Notes: generated by a model from the letters alone, not told the origin. DNA of 64,000 nt from Paenibacillus sanguinis 2301083 = DSM 16941 (GCF_000374825.1 NZ_KB895376.1:1-64000); one strand, 5' to 3'. Numbered from the stretch's first letter, positions 7,631 through 16,404 are shown. Program-made: numbers and translations.

Positions 7631-8554
7631 TCAATCATACTCCAGTCGCATGATAATCCCTTGCGGGTAATCGCCAAACCCTTTGCCAAACAAGTTGAGT
7701 CCTCCCTGGTGCTTCGCATCAGGCTTGAGTCCAATTCGAAACGTAATGAACGGCTTGGTGTCCAAACGGAGGTCAAACAACGTGACATCCGAACACTTCT
7801 CCTTGTCAATCGTGCTGCGGTTCATATCAATGGACCATGTCTTAAGCAATCCGTGCTGGGTACTGTTGTCATACCACCACGAAGGGTTCAGCTTCCCCCT
7901 GTGATCCCCGAAATCACCGGGAGATATCCATGACCCGATCTCTACATCATTCACCCAAACGGTTATTTCAGAGGGCCAATCATTGTTGTAGTTGGGCGCT
8001 TCCGAGCACAATTCCAAGGAGAACTCCAACGAACGAAGCCTTGCCCCGTCAGGGAATTTACGCGGGAAGCGATATTCAATCCAACCTTTGCGAAGCCAGA
8101 TAAGCTCGGCACTTCGACTGTCAGGATGATAGAAGTTGTTCGGATCATCCTCCTGGAAGATGATTCCTGCCCCATTTGCCATGCCACAGGTCGGTACAAT
8201 ATCGAAATCGATAAAATTCCCGATGGGCATTTCAACTTCCTGCACCTTGCCACGATTGTGATCATACGCGCTCGGGTTCAAGATCATGTGCACATCGTCA
8301 AAATTGCGGCTGCATACCTTCATGGCTCCACGGGTTGCCGGTTGAAGTTCGGTGACGATCAATTCGGCATCCTCAAGCACCTTAACATTATTGGCCGCCG
8401 TAGAGACCGGGATATCAAGCTTCTCGGCAATTTCCAGCACATTCATATTGGGCTTGGCCAACAACAGCTTAATTATCCCGATTCGTGTATGCGTACTCAG
8501 CGCATGCGCTACCTTGACCAAGCGGTCAGGATCATTAATAGACAGTTCCAGCAT
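7631..8554 (-). CDS. ArsR-type winged-helix regulator with long C-terminal domain
   Basis: Residues ~8-75 are an ArsR-like winged helix (ALSTHTRIGIIKLLL, IPVSTAANNVKVLEDAELI). No metal-binding Cys/His cluster typical of ArsR/SmtB sensors is evident in it. The remaining ~230 residues are a beta-rich domain I do not recognise (many Trp/Pro, SAELIWLRKGWIEYRFPRKF, IGSWISPGDFGDHRGKLNP); its location beside two glycosidases suggests a carbohydrate-sensing role. It is the gene immediately before the GH2/GH43 unit, in the same direction but with a terminator and new promoter between them, so it probably controls that unit. A 14/15-bp inverted repeat lies upstream of it. Confidence 0.8.
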   Translation of the reverse strand: MLELSINDPDRLVKVAHALSTHTRIGIIKLLLAKPNMNVLEIAEKLDIPVSTAANNVKVLEDAELIVTELQPATRGAMKVCSRNFDDVHMILNPSAYDHNRGKVQEVEMPIGNFIDFDIVPTCGMANGAGIIFQEDDPNNFYHPDSRSAELIWLRKGWIEYRFPRKFPDGARLRSLEFSLELCSEAPNYNNDWPSEITVWVNDVEIGSWISPGDFGDHRGKLNPSWWYDNSTQHGLLKTWSIDMNRSTIDKEKCSDVTLFDLRLDTKPFITFRIGLKPDAKHQGGLNLFGKGFGDYPQGIIMRLEYD

Positions 8555-8588
8555 CTATTGTCCACCTACTTATCATCTTATAAAGGTT

Positions 8589-8656
8589 GTTTAAAAAGTC
8601 AGCTTTGGCACTGCGGAAGCATAAGCCTAGACGCTAAAAGTCTGTCTTTCTTGAAC
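8589..8656. repeat. Diverged MITE-like element (GTTTAAAAAGTC ends)
   Basis: GTTTAAAAAGTC at 8589 and GTCTTTCTTGAAC ending at 8656 are degenerate versions of the family ends; AAAGGTT precedes it, matching the AGAGGTW border of other copies. Confidence 0.5.
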
Positions 8657-8665
8657 TCACATTTA

Positions 8666-8713
8666 TTACAATAAAATAAGAATAAAACTTATAAAAATTT
8701 ATTTTTATTGTAA
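8666..8713. promoter_or_regulatory. Inverted repeat upstream of the ArsR-type regulator
   Basis: TTACAATAAAATAA (8666-8679) is nearly the reverse complement of TTATTTTTATTGTAA (8699-8713), spaced by 19 bp of A/T. The same ATTACAAT half-site occurs in the AT-rich stretch at the glycosidase promoter, so it may be an operator for autoregulation. Confidence 0.45.
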
Positions 8714-8751
8714 CAAAACAAGTTTGCCACATTTTTGTGGTGTGTTCACCT

Positions 8752-9561
8752 TTAAATGCCGGGAATTGGGTTGCGTTTATGCTCAGTACGTAAATAGAAA
8801 GATTCCAGGCGCTCCTTGACGGCCGGATCGATCTCTTTTCCTTCGAGATAGTCGCTGTTGTCATCATAGCTGATGCCCAGTTCTTTCTCGTCGGTCTGCC
8901 CTTCCCACAAGCCAGCGGACGGAGCCTTGTCCAGAATGCTTTGCGGTACACCCAGATAAGCGGCAAGCTGCCGAACCTGACGTTTGTTCAATGAACTGAG
9001 CGGCGTAATGTCAACCGCCCCATCGCCCCACTTCGTATAGAAGCCCGTAATCGCCTCGGAAGCGTGATCTGTACCGACCACGATTAGATTAAATTCAAAA
9101 GCCAATGCATATTGCACGACCATCCGCGTCCGCGCTTTAACATTGCCCTTGCCTTGGTGGCTGATGTGACGAGGCTTGCCGATTTTCTTGAAGCTATGCT
9201 CCACTTCCAGGGCAATCTCATTTACGGCCTCTTCAATATTGGTCTCTGCCGTATGCTCCAGACGGAAGGCCTTGGCTACCTCGTAGCTATGCTCAATATC
9301 CTCTTGTTGCCCATAGGGCTGGAATACCCCTAGCGTCATGTAAGGCTGGCCAGACTCTGAGGTCAGTTCATCCGTAGCTCGTTTGCATAATGCAGCAGCT
9401 ACTGCGCTATCAATGCCGCCGCTAATCGCAATCAGCAAACCTGTTGTGCGAGAGGATTTAACGTACTCTTTTAGAAAATTCACCCGTTTGCGGACTTCCT
9501 CCTCCACATCAATGACAGGCTTCACGCCCAGGCGTTCAATAATTTCCTGCTGTAAACTCAT
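8752..9561 (-). CDS. nadE: NH3-dependent NAD+ synthetase
   Basis: Makes NAD+ from deamido-NAD+, ATP and ammonia, the last step of NAD synthesis. The ATP-pyrophosphatase P-loop is LIAISGGIDSAVAAALC; further family blocks are KGNVKARTRMVVQYALA, VVGTDHASEAITGFYTKWGDGAVDITPLSSLNKRQVR and PSAGLWEGQTDE. No glutaminase domain is present, so it uses free ammonia like Bacillus NadE. The ATG at 9561 is preferred over the in-frame start 36 bp upstream because an RBS (GGAGGGG) lies 9 nt before it. No partner genes of the NAD pathway are adjacent. Confidence 0.95.
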   Translation of the reverse strand: MSLQQEIIERLGVKPVIDVEEEVRKRVNFLKEYVKSSRTTGLLIAISGGIDSAVAAALCKRATDELTSESGQPYMTLGVFQPYGQQEDIEHSYEVAKAFRLEHTAETNIEEAVNEIALEVEHSFKKIGKPRHISHQGKGNVKARTRMVVQYALAFEFNLIVVGTDHASEAITGFYTKWGDGAVDITPLSSLNKRQVRQLAAYLGVPQSILDKAPSAGLWEGQTDEKELGISYDDNSDYLEGKEIDPAVKERLESFYLRTEHKRNPIPGI

Positions 9562-9663
9562 CTCTCTCAACCCCTCCAAATTTTTATTTGCTTTCAAACA
9601 AATGCGCTTTCAAACAAATACGCTTGCAAAAAGTCAGGTTGGAATGACCTTTTTTAAAAAATG

Positions 9664-9710
9664 TAAAAAGCGCCCCGGACGTACCGGTAAGTTACCGTTA
9701 CTTCGGGGCG
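9664..9710 (-). terminator. Terminator of the bacilliredoxin gene
   Basis: CGCCCCG and CGGGGCG (9671-9677 with 9704-9710) enclose inner arms CGGTAA/TTACCG; the minus strand ends GCTTTTTACATTTTTT. Confidence 0.8.
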
Positions 9711-9739
9711 AACCTGGGCTCACCGTTTCAATCGCCGCC

Positions 9740-10174
9740 TTATCGGCAGAAGCGGTCAAATGCCCCGGTAAGTTCGGCAGCAATCTCCTCAGCCGAGCGG
9801 TCTTCAATTTGGTGGCGCTCGATGAAATGCACCAATTGTCCATCCTTCATTAAAGCAATAGATGGCGATGACGGAGGATACGGTGCAAAATATTCACGGG
9901 CCTTCGCTGTAGCTTCCTTGTCCTGCCCGGCAAATACGGTGAACAGATGGTCCGGCGTCAAATCATGGCCCAACGCCTTCGCAACGCCCGGACGGCATTG
10001 GCCTGCCGCACAACCGCACACCGAGTTGACGACAATCAGTGCCGTCCCTTCGGCCCCAGGCACCTTCTCCTCCACCTCTTCCGGCGTACGCAATTCCTGA
10101 ATACCCAATACCGTTAACTCATCTCTCATCGGTTGAACCATATCACGCATATATTGGTCAAATGACATCGACAT
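9740..10174 (-). CDS. Bacilliredoxin (BrxA/BrxB family, YphP/YqiW-like)
   Basis: Thioredoxin-fold protein that removes bacillithiol from S-bacillithiolated proteins in Bacillota. The family's CGC redox motif is Cys53-Gly-Cys55 in VVNSVCGCAAGQCRP, with a further Cys60. Length 144 matches B. subtilis BrxA/BrxB (144-145). The C-terminal FIERHQIEDRSAEEIAAEL is also characteristic. Monocistronic, with its own terminator. BrxA versus BrxB cannot be decided here. Its presence implies that the organism makes bacillithiol. Confidence 0.92.
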   Translation of the reverse strand: MSMSFDQYMRDMVQPMRDELTVLGIQELRTPEEVEEKVPGAEGTALIVVNSVCGCAAGQCRPGVAKALGHDLTPDHLFTVFAGQDKEATAKAREYFAPYPPSSPSIALMKDGQLVHFIERHQIEDRSAEEIAAELTGAFDRFCR

Positions 10175-10468
10175 TTTCCAATCACTCCTTAGGCATACTT
10201 AAATGACGTATAAGCCGCTTTAACAGCGTCTTTTGCCATATCAATTCAATTATACATTTCTAGCAACGGATAGCAACTCTGCCACCGATATGTAAGCTCT
10301 AACATTGAAGGAACGCATCATTTATCGCTATAATAGAAGCTTGCTGATTGAGCAATACATTAGGGAGCCGCGTTTCAACAAAACATCGCCCATAAGCGGG
10401 TAGTACAGATATTGCATAACACGATGCTTAAACGTGCCGAGCAAGGTACAAATAAAGGAGAGAAAAGG

Positions 10469-11737
10469 ATGAAAAAGGTCGACGTCATCGTTATTGGAGG
10501 GGGTCCCTCCGGTCTTATGGCTGCTATCGCGGCCGCAGAGCAAGGTGCAGACGTTGCGCTTCTGGACAAGGGGGATAAGTTGGGTCGGAAGCTGGGCATT
10601 TCCGGTGGCGGCCGTTGCAACGTAACCAATGCCAAGGAAATCGATGAGCTAATCACATATATTCCAGGGGGTGGACGGTTCTTGTATAGCGCCTTCTCTC
10701 TATTCAACAACCGGGACATTATTGCTTTCTTCGAGGGGCTGGGAATTGCCCTGAAGGAAGAGGATAACGGGAGAATGTTTCCCGTGTCCGATAAGGCCAA
10801 ATCCGTGGTCGATGCCTTGATTGGCAAGGCTCGTTCCCTAGGTGTCCATCTGCTTGTCCATCATCCTGTCAAGGAAATCCGCTACGGTGAGGGAAGAACT
10901 TTGGGTGTTGCCCTGGAAGGCGGCAAATTTATGGATGCTCGGGCCATCGTTGTCGCTACAGGAGGGAAATCTGTTCCGCATACCGGCTCTACCGGAGACG
11001 GTTATCCTTGGGCGCAGCAGGCTGGTCACACCATCACCGACCTGTATCCCACCGAGGTACCGATTATATCCCGCGAGCCGTTCATTCAGAGACGGGAGCT
11101 GCAGGGTCTATCCCTCCGGGATGTCCGCTTGTCCGTATTGAACCACAAGGGCAAGACCGTCGTAAGCCATAGGGGAGATATGCTATTCACTCATTTCGGC
11201 TTATCCGGCCCTATTGCCTTGCGTTGCAGCGGCTTTATTCGGAGCGTGAAGCAGAAAAATGGAGGACAAGATGTCACTATGAGTCTTGACCTGTTCCCGG
11301 ATCAGAGCCCTGACGAATTGGAGCAACACTTGAGGAGGCTGGCGGCGGATGACCCCAAGAAGGCACTCAAGAATGTCTTGAAAGGAACCCTGCCCGAGCG
11401 ACTGCTCCCCTTGCTGTTCGCCCGCGCCGGGCTTGCCCCAGAGACAACCTTCGAGCAATTGCCCAAGGGTCCGTGGCAAGCATTTATTGCGGAATTGAAG
11501 GCATTGAGCATCAAGGTATCCGGTACCCGTCCCTTTGAAGAAGCCTTCGTGACCGGAGGCGGTGTACATCTTAAGGAAATTGATCCTCGGACCATGGGCT
11601 CCAAGCTGATGGAAGGTCTGTATTTCTGCGGAGAGATTCTCGATATTCACGGCTATACGGGTGGATACAATATTACTGCCGCTTTCACCACCGGCTTTAC
11701 GGCCGGGCACCACGCAGGGCAAGCGGCCTTGAATTAA
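10469..11737 (+). CDS. HI0933/YhiN-type FAD-dependent oxidoreductase
   Basis: Flavoprotein of the BaiN/HI0933 family. The N-terminal Rossmann motif VIVIGGGPSGLMAAIAAAEQG binds FAD, followed by the family block GRKLGISGGGRCNVTNA; an ATGGKSVPHTGSTGDGY loop lies near 165-185 and the C-terminal FAD contact GEILDIHGYTGGYNITAAFTTG closes the fold. The biological substrate of most members is unknown; one clostridial relative (BaiN) reduces bile-acid intermediates. The ATG at 10469 (RBS AAAGGAG, 8 nt) is preferred over an upstream in-frame ATG at 10412. Monocistronic. Confidence 0.9.
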   Translation: MKKVDVIVIGGGPSGLMAAIAAAEQGADVALLDKGDKLGRKLGISGGGRCNVTNAKEIDELITYIPGGGRFLYSAFSLFNNRDIIAFFEGLGIALKEEDNGRMFPVSDKAKSVVDALIGKARSLGVHLLVHHPVKEIRYGEGRTLGVALEGGKFMDARAIVVATGGKSVPHTGSTGDGYPWAQQAGHTITDLYPTEVPIISREPFIQRRELQGLSLRDVRLSVLNHKGKTVVSHRGDMLFTHFGLSGPIALRCSGFIRSVKQKNGGQDVTMSLDLFPDQSPDELEQHLRRLAADDPKKALKNVLKGTLPERLLPLLFARAGLAPETTFEQLPKGPWQAFIAELKALSIKVSGTRPFEEAFVTGGGVHLKEIDPRTMGSKLMEGLYFCGEILDIHGYTGGYNITAAFTTGFTAGHHAGQAALN

Positions 11738-11821
11738 AAGCTTTCAGCAGCAACACAAGGATATTAAAAAAATTTCAAATAGAAGCATTTACTATCACGT
11801 TACGTGATACTATCTTATAAA

Positions 11822-12256
11822 CATTGCACGTACCCCAAGAATTCACTGAATACCGCTGGTTCCCAGGTTCTGTTCGGGGATTCCTCTTCTTAATTATAGG
11901 GAAAAACTTAGAATGTTGAGAAAGGGCGTAACGTAACATTTTTATGGAGAAAAACCCTTATGGGCTAAGGGCTCTTCTATCCGAAATGTACGGAAGACCA
12001 ACTTTCTCAACAGTCTGAAAAACTCCCGTTAAATGGCTCAAATCCGTCAGAAATCGAGATTTATATGGATTTCCTCATGCTAATCATTATGAAATGATTG
12101 ATTTTTGGAAAAAAACCCAAAATTAACATGATGATTTCCTGTTATATGTGATATTTAGTGAAATATAGGCGAATTAGCATGAGGATTTCCCGTTAGAGGT
12201 ATATTCGTTTTTTGCATTGCTCCCGAAGAATGGATCATGTCAACCTCTGGTTTTTG
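11822..12256. repeat. ~435-bp dispersed repeat, copy A (inverted partner at 20228-20660)
   Basis: Starts CATTGCACGTACCCCAAGAA and ends AACCTCTGGTTTTTG. The region at 20.2-20.7 kb is its reverse complement over both flanks with scattered substitutions. The right part contains three units of the TTAGCATGAGGATTTCC family (12072, 12122, 12171 areas). The central 97 bp (11915-12011) is bounded by GTTGAGAAAG / CTTTCTCAAC. No coding potential is supported. Confidence 0.85.
11915..12011. repeat. 97-bp hairpin module bounded by GTTGAGAAAG inverted ends
   Basis: The 10-bp ends are perfect inverted repeats and the interior is an imperfect palindrome with a CCCTTA/TAAGGG apex, so the whole unit can fold as one long hairpin. 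The 97-bp module in copy B (20470-20566) has the same orientation on the + strand although its surrounding flanks are inverted. Confidence 0.8.
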
Positions 12257-12350
12257 TTTTGATCCCCAAATAAAGCGGGATAGATTGAACGGCTTACTTA
12301 GCCGTAATATAGCTAGCAGAGAACGTCCAAACGGGCGCCCTCTTTCAGAT

Positions 12351-12400
12351 AAGCGGCTTTGGGAGTGGAGATTTCTCCATATACTCGAAGCCGCTTTTCT
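12351..12400. terminator. Terminator-like hairpin without an adjacent gene
   Basis: AAGCGGCTT (12351) pairs with AAGCCGCTT (12388-12396), with inner TGGAGA/TCTCCA arms, followed by TTCT. No gene ends nearby on the + strand, so it may be a leftover of a lost gene or an unrelated structured element. Confidence 0.45.
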
Positions 12401-12584
12401 ATATTCATAGGGGCCGGTCACCAAACAGTGACTGCTTGGTATAGCTGATGTTCTAAGGTTATATCACCGTCCGATCAGCAGTCCGATTTTTACTCCCTTA
12501 AAAAATCAGCAAATATTTACATTAAATAAACTGCAAATTGTGATAAATTATATTTTTTTTAATTCTGCGGTGCATTAAGATTAC

Positions 12585-12610
12585 AATAATTCCAACAAAG
12601 TTCAATTATT
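12585..12610. promoter_or_regulatory. Candidate MarR operator
   Basis: AATAATT (12585-12591) and AATTATT (12604-12610) form an inverted repeat just upstream of the marR-type start codon. MarR proteins commonly bind such palindromes in their own promoters; this one is short and only a candidate. Confidence 0.3.
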
Positions 12611-12632
12611 CACAAGTAAAATATAAGGCGGG

Positions 12633-13106
12633 ATGCACATGTTAAAAACCGAAGAACGCGGGACAGATTTATCCTTGCATTTGTACAGAGTCTTTGCCAA
12701 ATCCTTTAAGAGCGTTAACGAGCACGCGGTTACGGGAAGTAAAATACAAGGCTTTAATCCTACTGCATTTGCGGTACTGGAGGTTCTTTATTACAAGGGG
12801 TCCCAACCGATTCAGCAAATTGGCGCCAAGCTGCTTCTTCAGAGCGGCAACGTTACCTATGTCATCGATAAGCTGGAGGCGGCCGGTCTTTTGCACCGTA
12901 CCCCTTGCCCACGCGACCGCCGCGTCATCTACGCCGAGTTGACTCCGCAAGGACAAGAATTGATGAACCAGCTCTATCCGGAATTCTCCGCCCGCATCGA
13001 TCATGCGCTCAGTGGCCTGACCGATGAAGAGAAGCAAACGATGATCGAACTGCTGAAGAAGATGGGACGAGAGGCCGAGAAATTGGCTCCGCTTCTGCGG
13101 AAATAA
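12633..13106 (+). CDS. MarR-family transcriptional regulator
   Basis: 157 residues with the MarR winged helix: FNPTAFAVLEVLYYKG, QQIGAKLLLQSGNVTYVIDKLEAAGLLHR (recognition helix), the wing CPRDRRVIYAELTPQG, and a C-terminal dimerisation helix. The single Cys in the wing region (TPCPRDRR) could allow thiol-based sensing as in OhrR/DUF24-like relatives, but this is inference. A drug-exporter gene (13866-15389) lies nearby on the opposite strand, which is a typical MarR target, though two small genes lie between. Confidence 0.9.
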   Translation: MHMLKTEERGTDLSLHLYRVFAKSFKSVNEHAVTGSKIQGFNPTAFAVLEVLYYKGSQPIQQIGAKLLLQSGNVTYVIDKLEAAGLLHRTPCPRDRRVIYAELTPQGQELMNQLYPEFSARIDHALSGLTDEEKQTMIELLKKMGREAEKLAPLLRK

Positions 13107-13140
13107 ACTGACAGGCACTGATGTTTCACTGAAAAACACG

Positions 13141-13185
13141 GAGGCTGTTCCCCCTTCACTCTATAGTGATTGGGGGAACAGCCTC
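13141..13185. terminator. Bidirectional terminator between MarR and the 57-residue gene
   Basis: A perfect 14-bp stem, GAGGCTGTTCCCCC with GGGGGAACAGCCTC. On the minus strand it is followed by CGTGTTTTTC, on the plus strand by a weaker T-rich tail. Confidence 0.85.
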
Positions 13186-13193
13186 CTGTGCAT

Positions 13194-13367
13194 TTAGTGG
13201 GTAGGGTCCATATCTTTGCCCTTGTGGTGCTGATGAACATCTCGATGCCTGCGGTCATTAGCCTGCTGCTGCATTTGCTGCGCATCCAGTGCATTGACAG
13301 GATTACGGTCCAATTGCTCAGCAACATTCGTCAAGTTCTTATCTCTGCCCGACTTGCTTCTCGCCAT
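13194..13367 (-). CDS. Small hydrophilic protein, 57 residues, unknown
   Basis: An ATG at 13367 with RBS GAGGGG 8 nt upstream opens a 57-codon frame (begins MARSKSGRDKNLTNVAEQL, ends HHKGKDMDPTH). It is rich in Gln, Asn, Asp, Arg and His, with no hydrophobic segment and no Cys. It lies 16 bp after the 113-residue gene and just before a strong terminator, which supports it as a real gene. The composition resembles small spore proteins of Bacillota, but I recognise no family. Confidence 0.65.
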   Translation of the reverse strand: MARSKSGRDKNLTNVAEQLDRNPVNALDAQQMQQQANDRRHRDVHQHHKGKDMDPTH

Positions 13368-13383
13368 ATACATTCCCCTCGCT

Positions 13384-13725
13384 TTATGGATTGGTTAACG
13401 ATGCCAAGGCTTGTGCGCATTCATGAATATGCCGGACATAGTCTCCGGTCAGTTCCTGAATCTCCGTGCTGGTCTCTGCAACCGTACGGCCCTCCCGCTC
13501 TACATCTACTAACTCCACACGTACTTCACGCGGGTCCATGTAGGAGCACTGAAAATCAAAGGAATAGAATTGGCGCCCTGCGGCATTGATATGAATCCGC
13601 AAGCTATCCGGATCGGCAAGATCGGCCTGCACCTGCGCAGAATCTCCGGGATTCAAATACTCCGGAAGCTGAGTCTGCCAGGCATTGACCAACGTGGTTT
13701 GATCTATGTTGAGTTCTCTGCTCAT
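13384..13725 (-). CDS. Conserved-looking hypothetical protein, 113 residues
   Basis: Starts MSRELNIDQTTLVNAW with a strong RBS (AAAGGGGGG, 5 nt before ATG). Acidic, cytosolic, with alternating beta-strand pattern in the middle (QFYSFDFQCSYMDPREVRVELVDVE) and a C-terminal helix (ELTGDYVRHIHECAQAL). No catalytic motif visible and family not recognised. First gene of a two-gene unit with the 57-residue protein. Confidence 0.7.
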   Translation of the reverse strand: MSRELNIDQTTLVNAWQTQLPEYLNPGDSAQVQADLADPDSLRIHINAAGRQFYSFDFQCSYMDPREVRVELVDVEREGRTVAETSTEIQELTGDYVRHIHECAQALASLTNP

Positions 13726-13749
13726 GCTGTCCCCCCTTTCTACAGAGGT

Positions 13750-13811
13750 AATTCAAAAAATCGTCTTTTGCTCACGGAGTAACTTGAGAAACGGAATTCG
13801 ACTTTTTGAAG
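13750..13811. repeat. Reduced MITE-like element (ATTCAAAAAATCG...CGACTTTTTGAA)
   Basis: Imperfect inverted ends with an AGAGGTA border on the left, matching the family at 33.7 and 58 kb; the interior is shortened to ~36 bp. It lies between the 113-residue gene and the exporter gene. Confidence 0.55.
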
Positions 13812-13865
13812 CTGCATTTTAAGTTGTGGAGGAACAGCCTGTTTTATACCTCGTTAAAGCCTCGG

Positions 13866-15389
13866 TTATAAGTTGCGTTGCGCTACATCTGCGGAAGCAC
13901 GACTCTGCTCTTCGCCCGGTGCCCGATTACGCAGTCCCAATACACTGATTACCCCCAACACAGCAATAATGGCCATGACGATGAATAGGGTATGCAAGCT
14001 TTCCCCAAGCACATGCTTCAACTCGCTCCACAGCGCGGGCGGCAATAAATGGACCTTCTCCGGAGAGAGCAACTGATCGATATCATTCTGGGAGATCGGG
14101 GTTCCGTTAAAGGTTCTTCCCGCAGTCTGTGCAACGATATGAAGATTAATCAAGGTTCCGAAGACCGTTACCCCGATGGTTTGGCCTATCGATTTGACGA
14201 ACGAATTTAGGGCAGTAGACGCACCGCGTAGACTATAGCCTACCGAAGACTGGGCAATGATCGTAAAGACAGTAAACGAAAAGCCGAAGCCGATGCCGTA
14301 CAGAGCATTGCATAAAAGCATAATCCATACCGGCGTGCTCTCGCTCATCAAGGAAAGGCCTATAGCCCCCAGACTAATGATAACCATCCCGATCAACGAT
14401 GTATAGCGAGAACCGCGAGAAATCAGCCAACGGCTGCCCAGCACCGATCCCAGCGTCCAACCGATGGACATCGGTGCCAGCGCCAGCCCGGAAATCGTTG
14501 CATTCTGCCCGCGTACACCTTGAATCCAAAGCGGCAAATAGGAGGTTAACCCGATTAGCAGGGCGCTAGCCAGCAGACTGGCCAGGTTCGAGAAGGCGAT
14601 ATCGCGAATGCGGAACAGCTTAAGCGGAACGAGCGGCTCAGCGGCCCGCTTCTCGATAAAGAAGAACAGAATCAGGCAGCACACAGCTCCGCCCAGCAAG
14701 GCAAGCATGACCGGTGACGACCAGGCAAGCTGCTGTCCTCCCGTAGCCAATCCGATCAACAGAGCCGATATTCCCACCGTAAAGGTGATAGCTCCGGCGT
14801 AATCGATGCGTGCCTTGCGTTTCTCCATTTTTTCATGCAGAAAACGAATGATGAAGACCAGTGAGAGCAACCCGAACGGGATATTAAAATAAAAGACCCA
14901 GCGCCAATTCAGCGAGTCAACCACATAGCCCCCAAGGAGCGGTCCAATCAACGACGAAATGCCCCAAACGGAGCTGAGCCAGCCCTGAATTTTGGAGCGT
15001 TCTTCGATAGAGTAAATATCGCCGATAATCGTAAACGTCACCGGAATGAGGCCTCCCGCCCCAATACCCTGCAACGCGCGAAAGACAATGAGCTGCCCCA
15101 TACTATGAGCCGTTCCCGACAGGATCGATCCCGCCAGAAATAAGAGCGAGCTGATTACAAATACCGGCTTTCTGCCAAACAGGTCACTGATTTTACCAAA
15201 AACAGGCGTAGTGACGGCCATAGCCAATAAATAGGCGGTAAATACCCAGCCGAGTAGATGTGCACCACCCAAATCCCCCACAATACGCGGGCCAGCCGGA
15301 CCGATCACTGTACCTTCAATCGCGGCCAGGAATGTGGACAATAACAGTCCTATGAGTATGTAATTGCGTCTGAGTGTAACCTTTGCCAT
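13866..15389 (-). CDS. MFS multidrug exporter, DHA2 (14-TMS) family
   Basis: About 507 residues with 14 predicted membrane helices. Motif A of drug:H+ antiporters is GKISDLFGRKPVF, motif C-like GISSLIGPLLGG, and motif B-like RALQGIGAGGLIP. The central loop carries the two additional helices of the DHA2 family (related to EmrB, LfrA, Mdr). Expected to export hydrophobic or cationic compounds with proton influx. The ATG at 15389 (MAKVTLRRNYI) is favoured; a TTG two codons upstream is better spaced from the GGAAG RBS, and a GTG at 15422 is less likely. Substrate unknown; the MarR gene at 12.6 kb is a plausible regulator. Confidence 0.92.
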   Translation of the reverse strand: MAKVTLRRNYILIGLLLSTFLAAIEGTVIGPAGPRIVGDLGGAHLLGWVFTAYLLAMAVTTPVFGKISDLFGRKPVFVISSLLFLAGSILSGTAHSMGQLIVFRALQGIGAGGLIPVTFTIIGDIYSIEERSKIQGWLSSVWGISSLIGPLLGGYVVDSLNWRWVFYFNIPFGLLSLVFIIRFLHEKMEKRKARIDYAGAITFTVGISALLIGLATGGQQLAWSSPVMLALLGGAVCCLILFFFIEKRAAEPLVPLKLFRIRDIAFSNLASLLASALLIGLTSYLPLWIQGVRGQNATISGLALAPMSIGWTLGSVLGSRWLISRGSRYTSLIGMVIISLGAIGLSLMSESTPVWIMLLCNALYGIGFGFSFTVFTIIAQSSVGYSLRGASTALNSFVKSIGQTIGVTVFGTLINLHIVAQTAGRTFNGTPISQNDIDQLLSPEKVHLLPPALWSELKHVLGESLHTLFIVMAIIAVLGVISVLGLRNRAPGEEQSRASADVAQRNL

Positions 15390-15547
15390 AACCAAGCCTG
15401 ACTTCCTTTCCTCTTCCAACACGTGTCAATGATTCCATAAGCCTCAATTATAGAGGAAAGCGTGGAAAAAAGAAAGACAGACGGCTGGCAAAGCGCAGCC
15501 ATCATAAGCAGGCGGTCCGATGTTTCCATAAAACAAGCTAGCCAACC

Positions 15548-16120
15548 TCATCTCACTTCTGCCGAATAGTATTCTTGCTTAAGCAAAGAGCACATCAGCA
15601 GGTCAATGAATCGGCTACCCACTTGTTGATATTGGCGCAGCAGGCCTTCTTCCCTGAAGCCAAAGGCTTGCAGCAGCTTGCGCGAACCCTTGTTGCGGGG
15701 ATCAACCAAAGCCTCGATCCGGTTCAAGCCCATCGTCTCGTAGCCATAGGCGAGCAGCATGCGAATCGCCTCCGACATATAGCCGTGTCCCCAATATTCA
15801 CGCCCTAGATCATAGCCAATCTCACCGCGATAGGCGCCGGACAGCTCCCAGGCATTAAATCCGCAACTGCCGATGAGCTTGCGCTCCTCCTTCAGTTCAA
15901 TGCCAAAACGAAGCGCATCCTCGCTCTCGGCCAGGCTGTTAAGCAAGCTGATCATTTCCCAAGCCTCTTGAACAGAAGCAAAGGCCGGAACGTTCATATA
16001 CTTCGTGACCTCCGGATCACCCCAATAACGAAATAGGACCTCGGCATCCCTGCGCCCCATACGGCGCAAAAAAATTCGTTCTCCTTCCAACACGGGAATA
16101 TCTCCACCGCATTTGTACAC
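15548..16120 (-). CDS. GNAT acetyltransferase, RimJ/RimL type
   Basis: 190 residues with the Acetyltransf_3 pattern: ERIFLRRMGRRDAEVLFRYWGDPEVTKYM at the start, IGSCGFNAW (strand 4), GEIGYDLGREYWGHGYMSEAIRMLLAYGYE (acetyl-CoA binding beta4-alpha3), then NRIEALVDPRNKGSRKLLQAFGFREEG. Such enzymes acetylate N-terminal amines of ribosomal proteins or small molecules; the substrate here cannot be assigned. Monocistronic. Confidence 0.9.
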   Translation of the reverse strand: MYKCGGDIPVLEGERIFLRRMGRRDAEVLFRYWGDPEVTKYMNVPAFASVQEAWEMISLLNSLAESEDALRFGIELKEERKLIGSCGFNAWELSGAYRGEIGYDLGREYWGHGYMSEAIRMLLAYGYETMGLNRIEALVDPRNKGSRKLLQAFGFREEGLLRQYQQVGSRFIDLLMCSLLKQEYYSAEVR

Positions 16121-16179
16121 GATTGAATCCTCCTTTGTCTCAACAAATCAGCATGATCCTAGCTAATCACACTTGAGGC

Positions 16180-16404
16180 CTACGAGTCAAAGGAAGAAGC
16201 CTGCTTGCCCAACATTTGGCTTTGGGCCATCACGATATAACGATCCAGCCGTTGGCTTAATTCCAGCACTGTCCCGCTGCTAAAATTGTCGTCTTGCGTA
16301 GCTGCATTCATCAATTCTAGCCGCAAATGCTCGATGGTCGCTTTCAAATCATTGCTTACTTTTCTATTATTAAGGCGTGCGCCCCTTGAGGATTCAGGTA
16401 CCAT
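16180..16404 (-). CDS. Spo0E-like aspartyl-phosphate phosphatase
   Basis: About 74 residues with the Spo0E family pattern: an N-terminal helix IEHLRLELMNAA followed by VLELSQRLDRYI, matching the SQELD signature in which the Asp is needed for phosphatase activity. Members dephosphorylate Spo0A~P and delay sporulation. The ATG at 16404 follows RBS AAAGGTG by 6 nt, better than the GTG 9 bp upstream. A second relative lies at 41.1-41.3 kb. Confidence 0.8.
   Translation of the reverse strand: MVPESSRGARLNNRKVSNDLKATIEHLRLELMNAATQDDNFSSGTVLELSQRLDRYIVMAQSQMLGKQASSFDS

Noticed and set aside
12155-12424. 89-codon minus-strand frame
   Set aside because: It lies over the dispersed repeat and a terminator-like hairpin, with no RBS.
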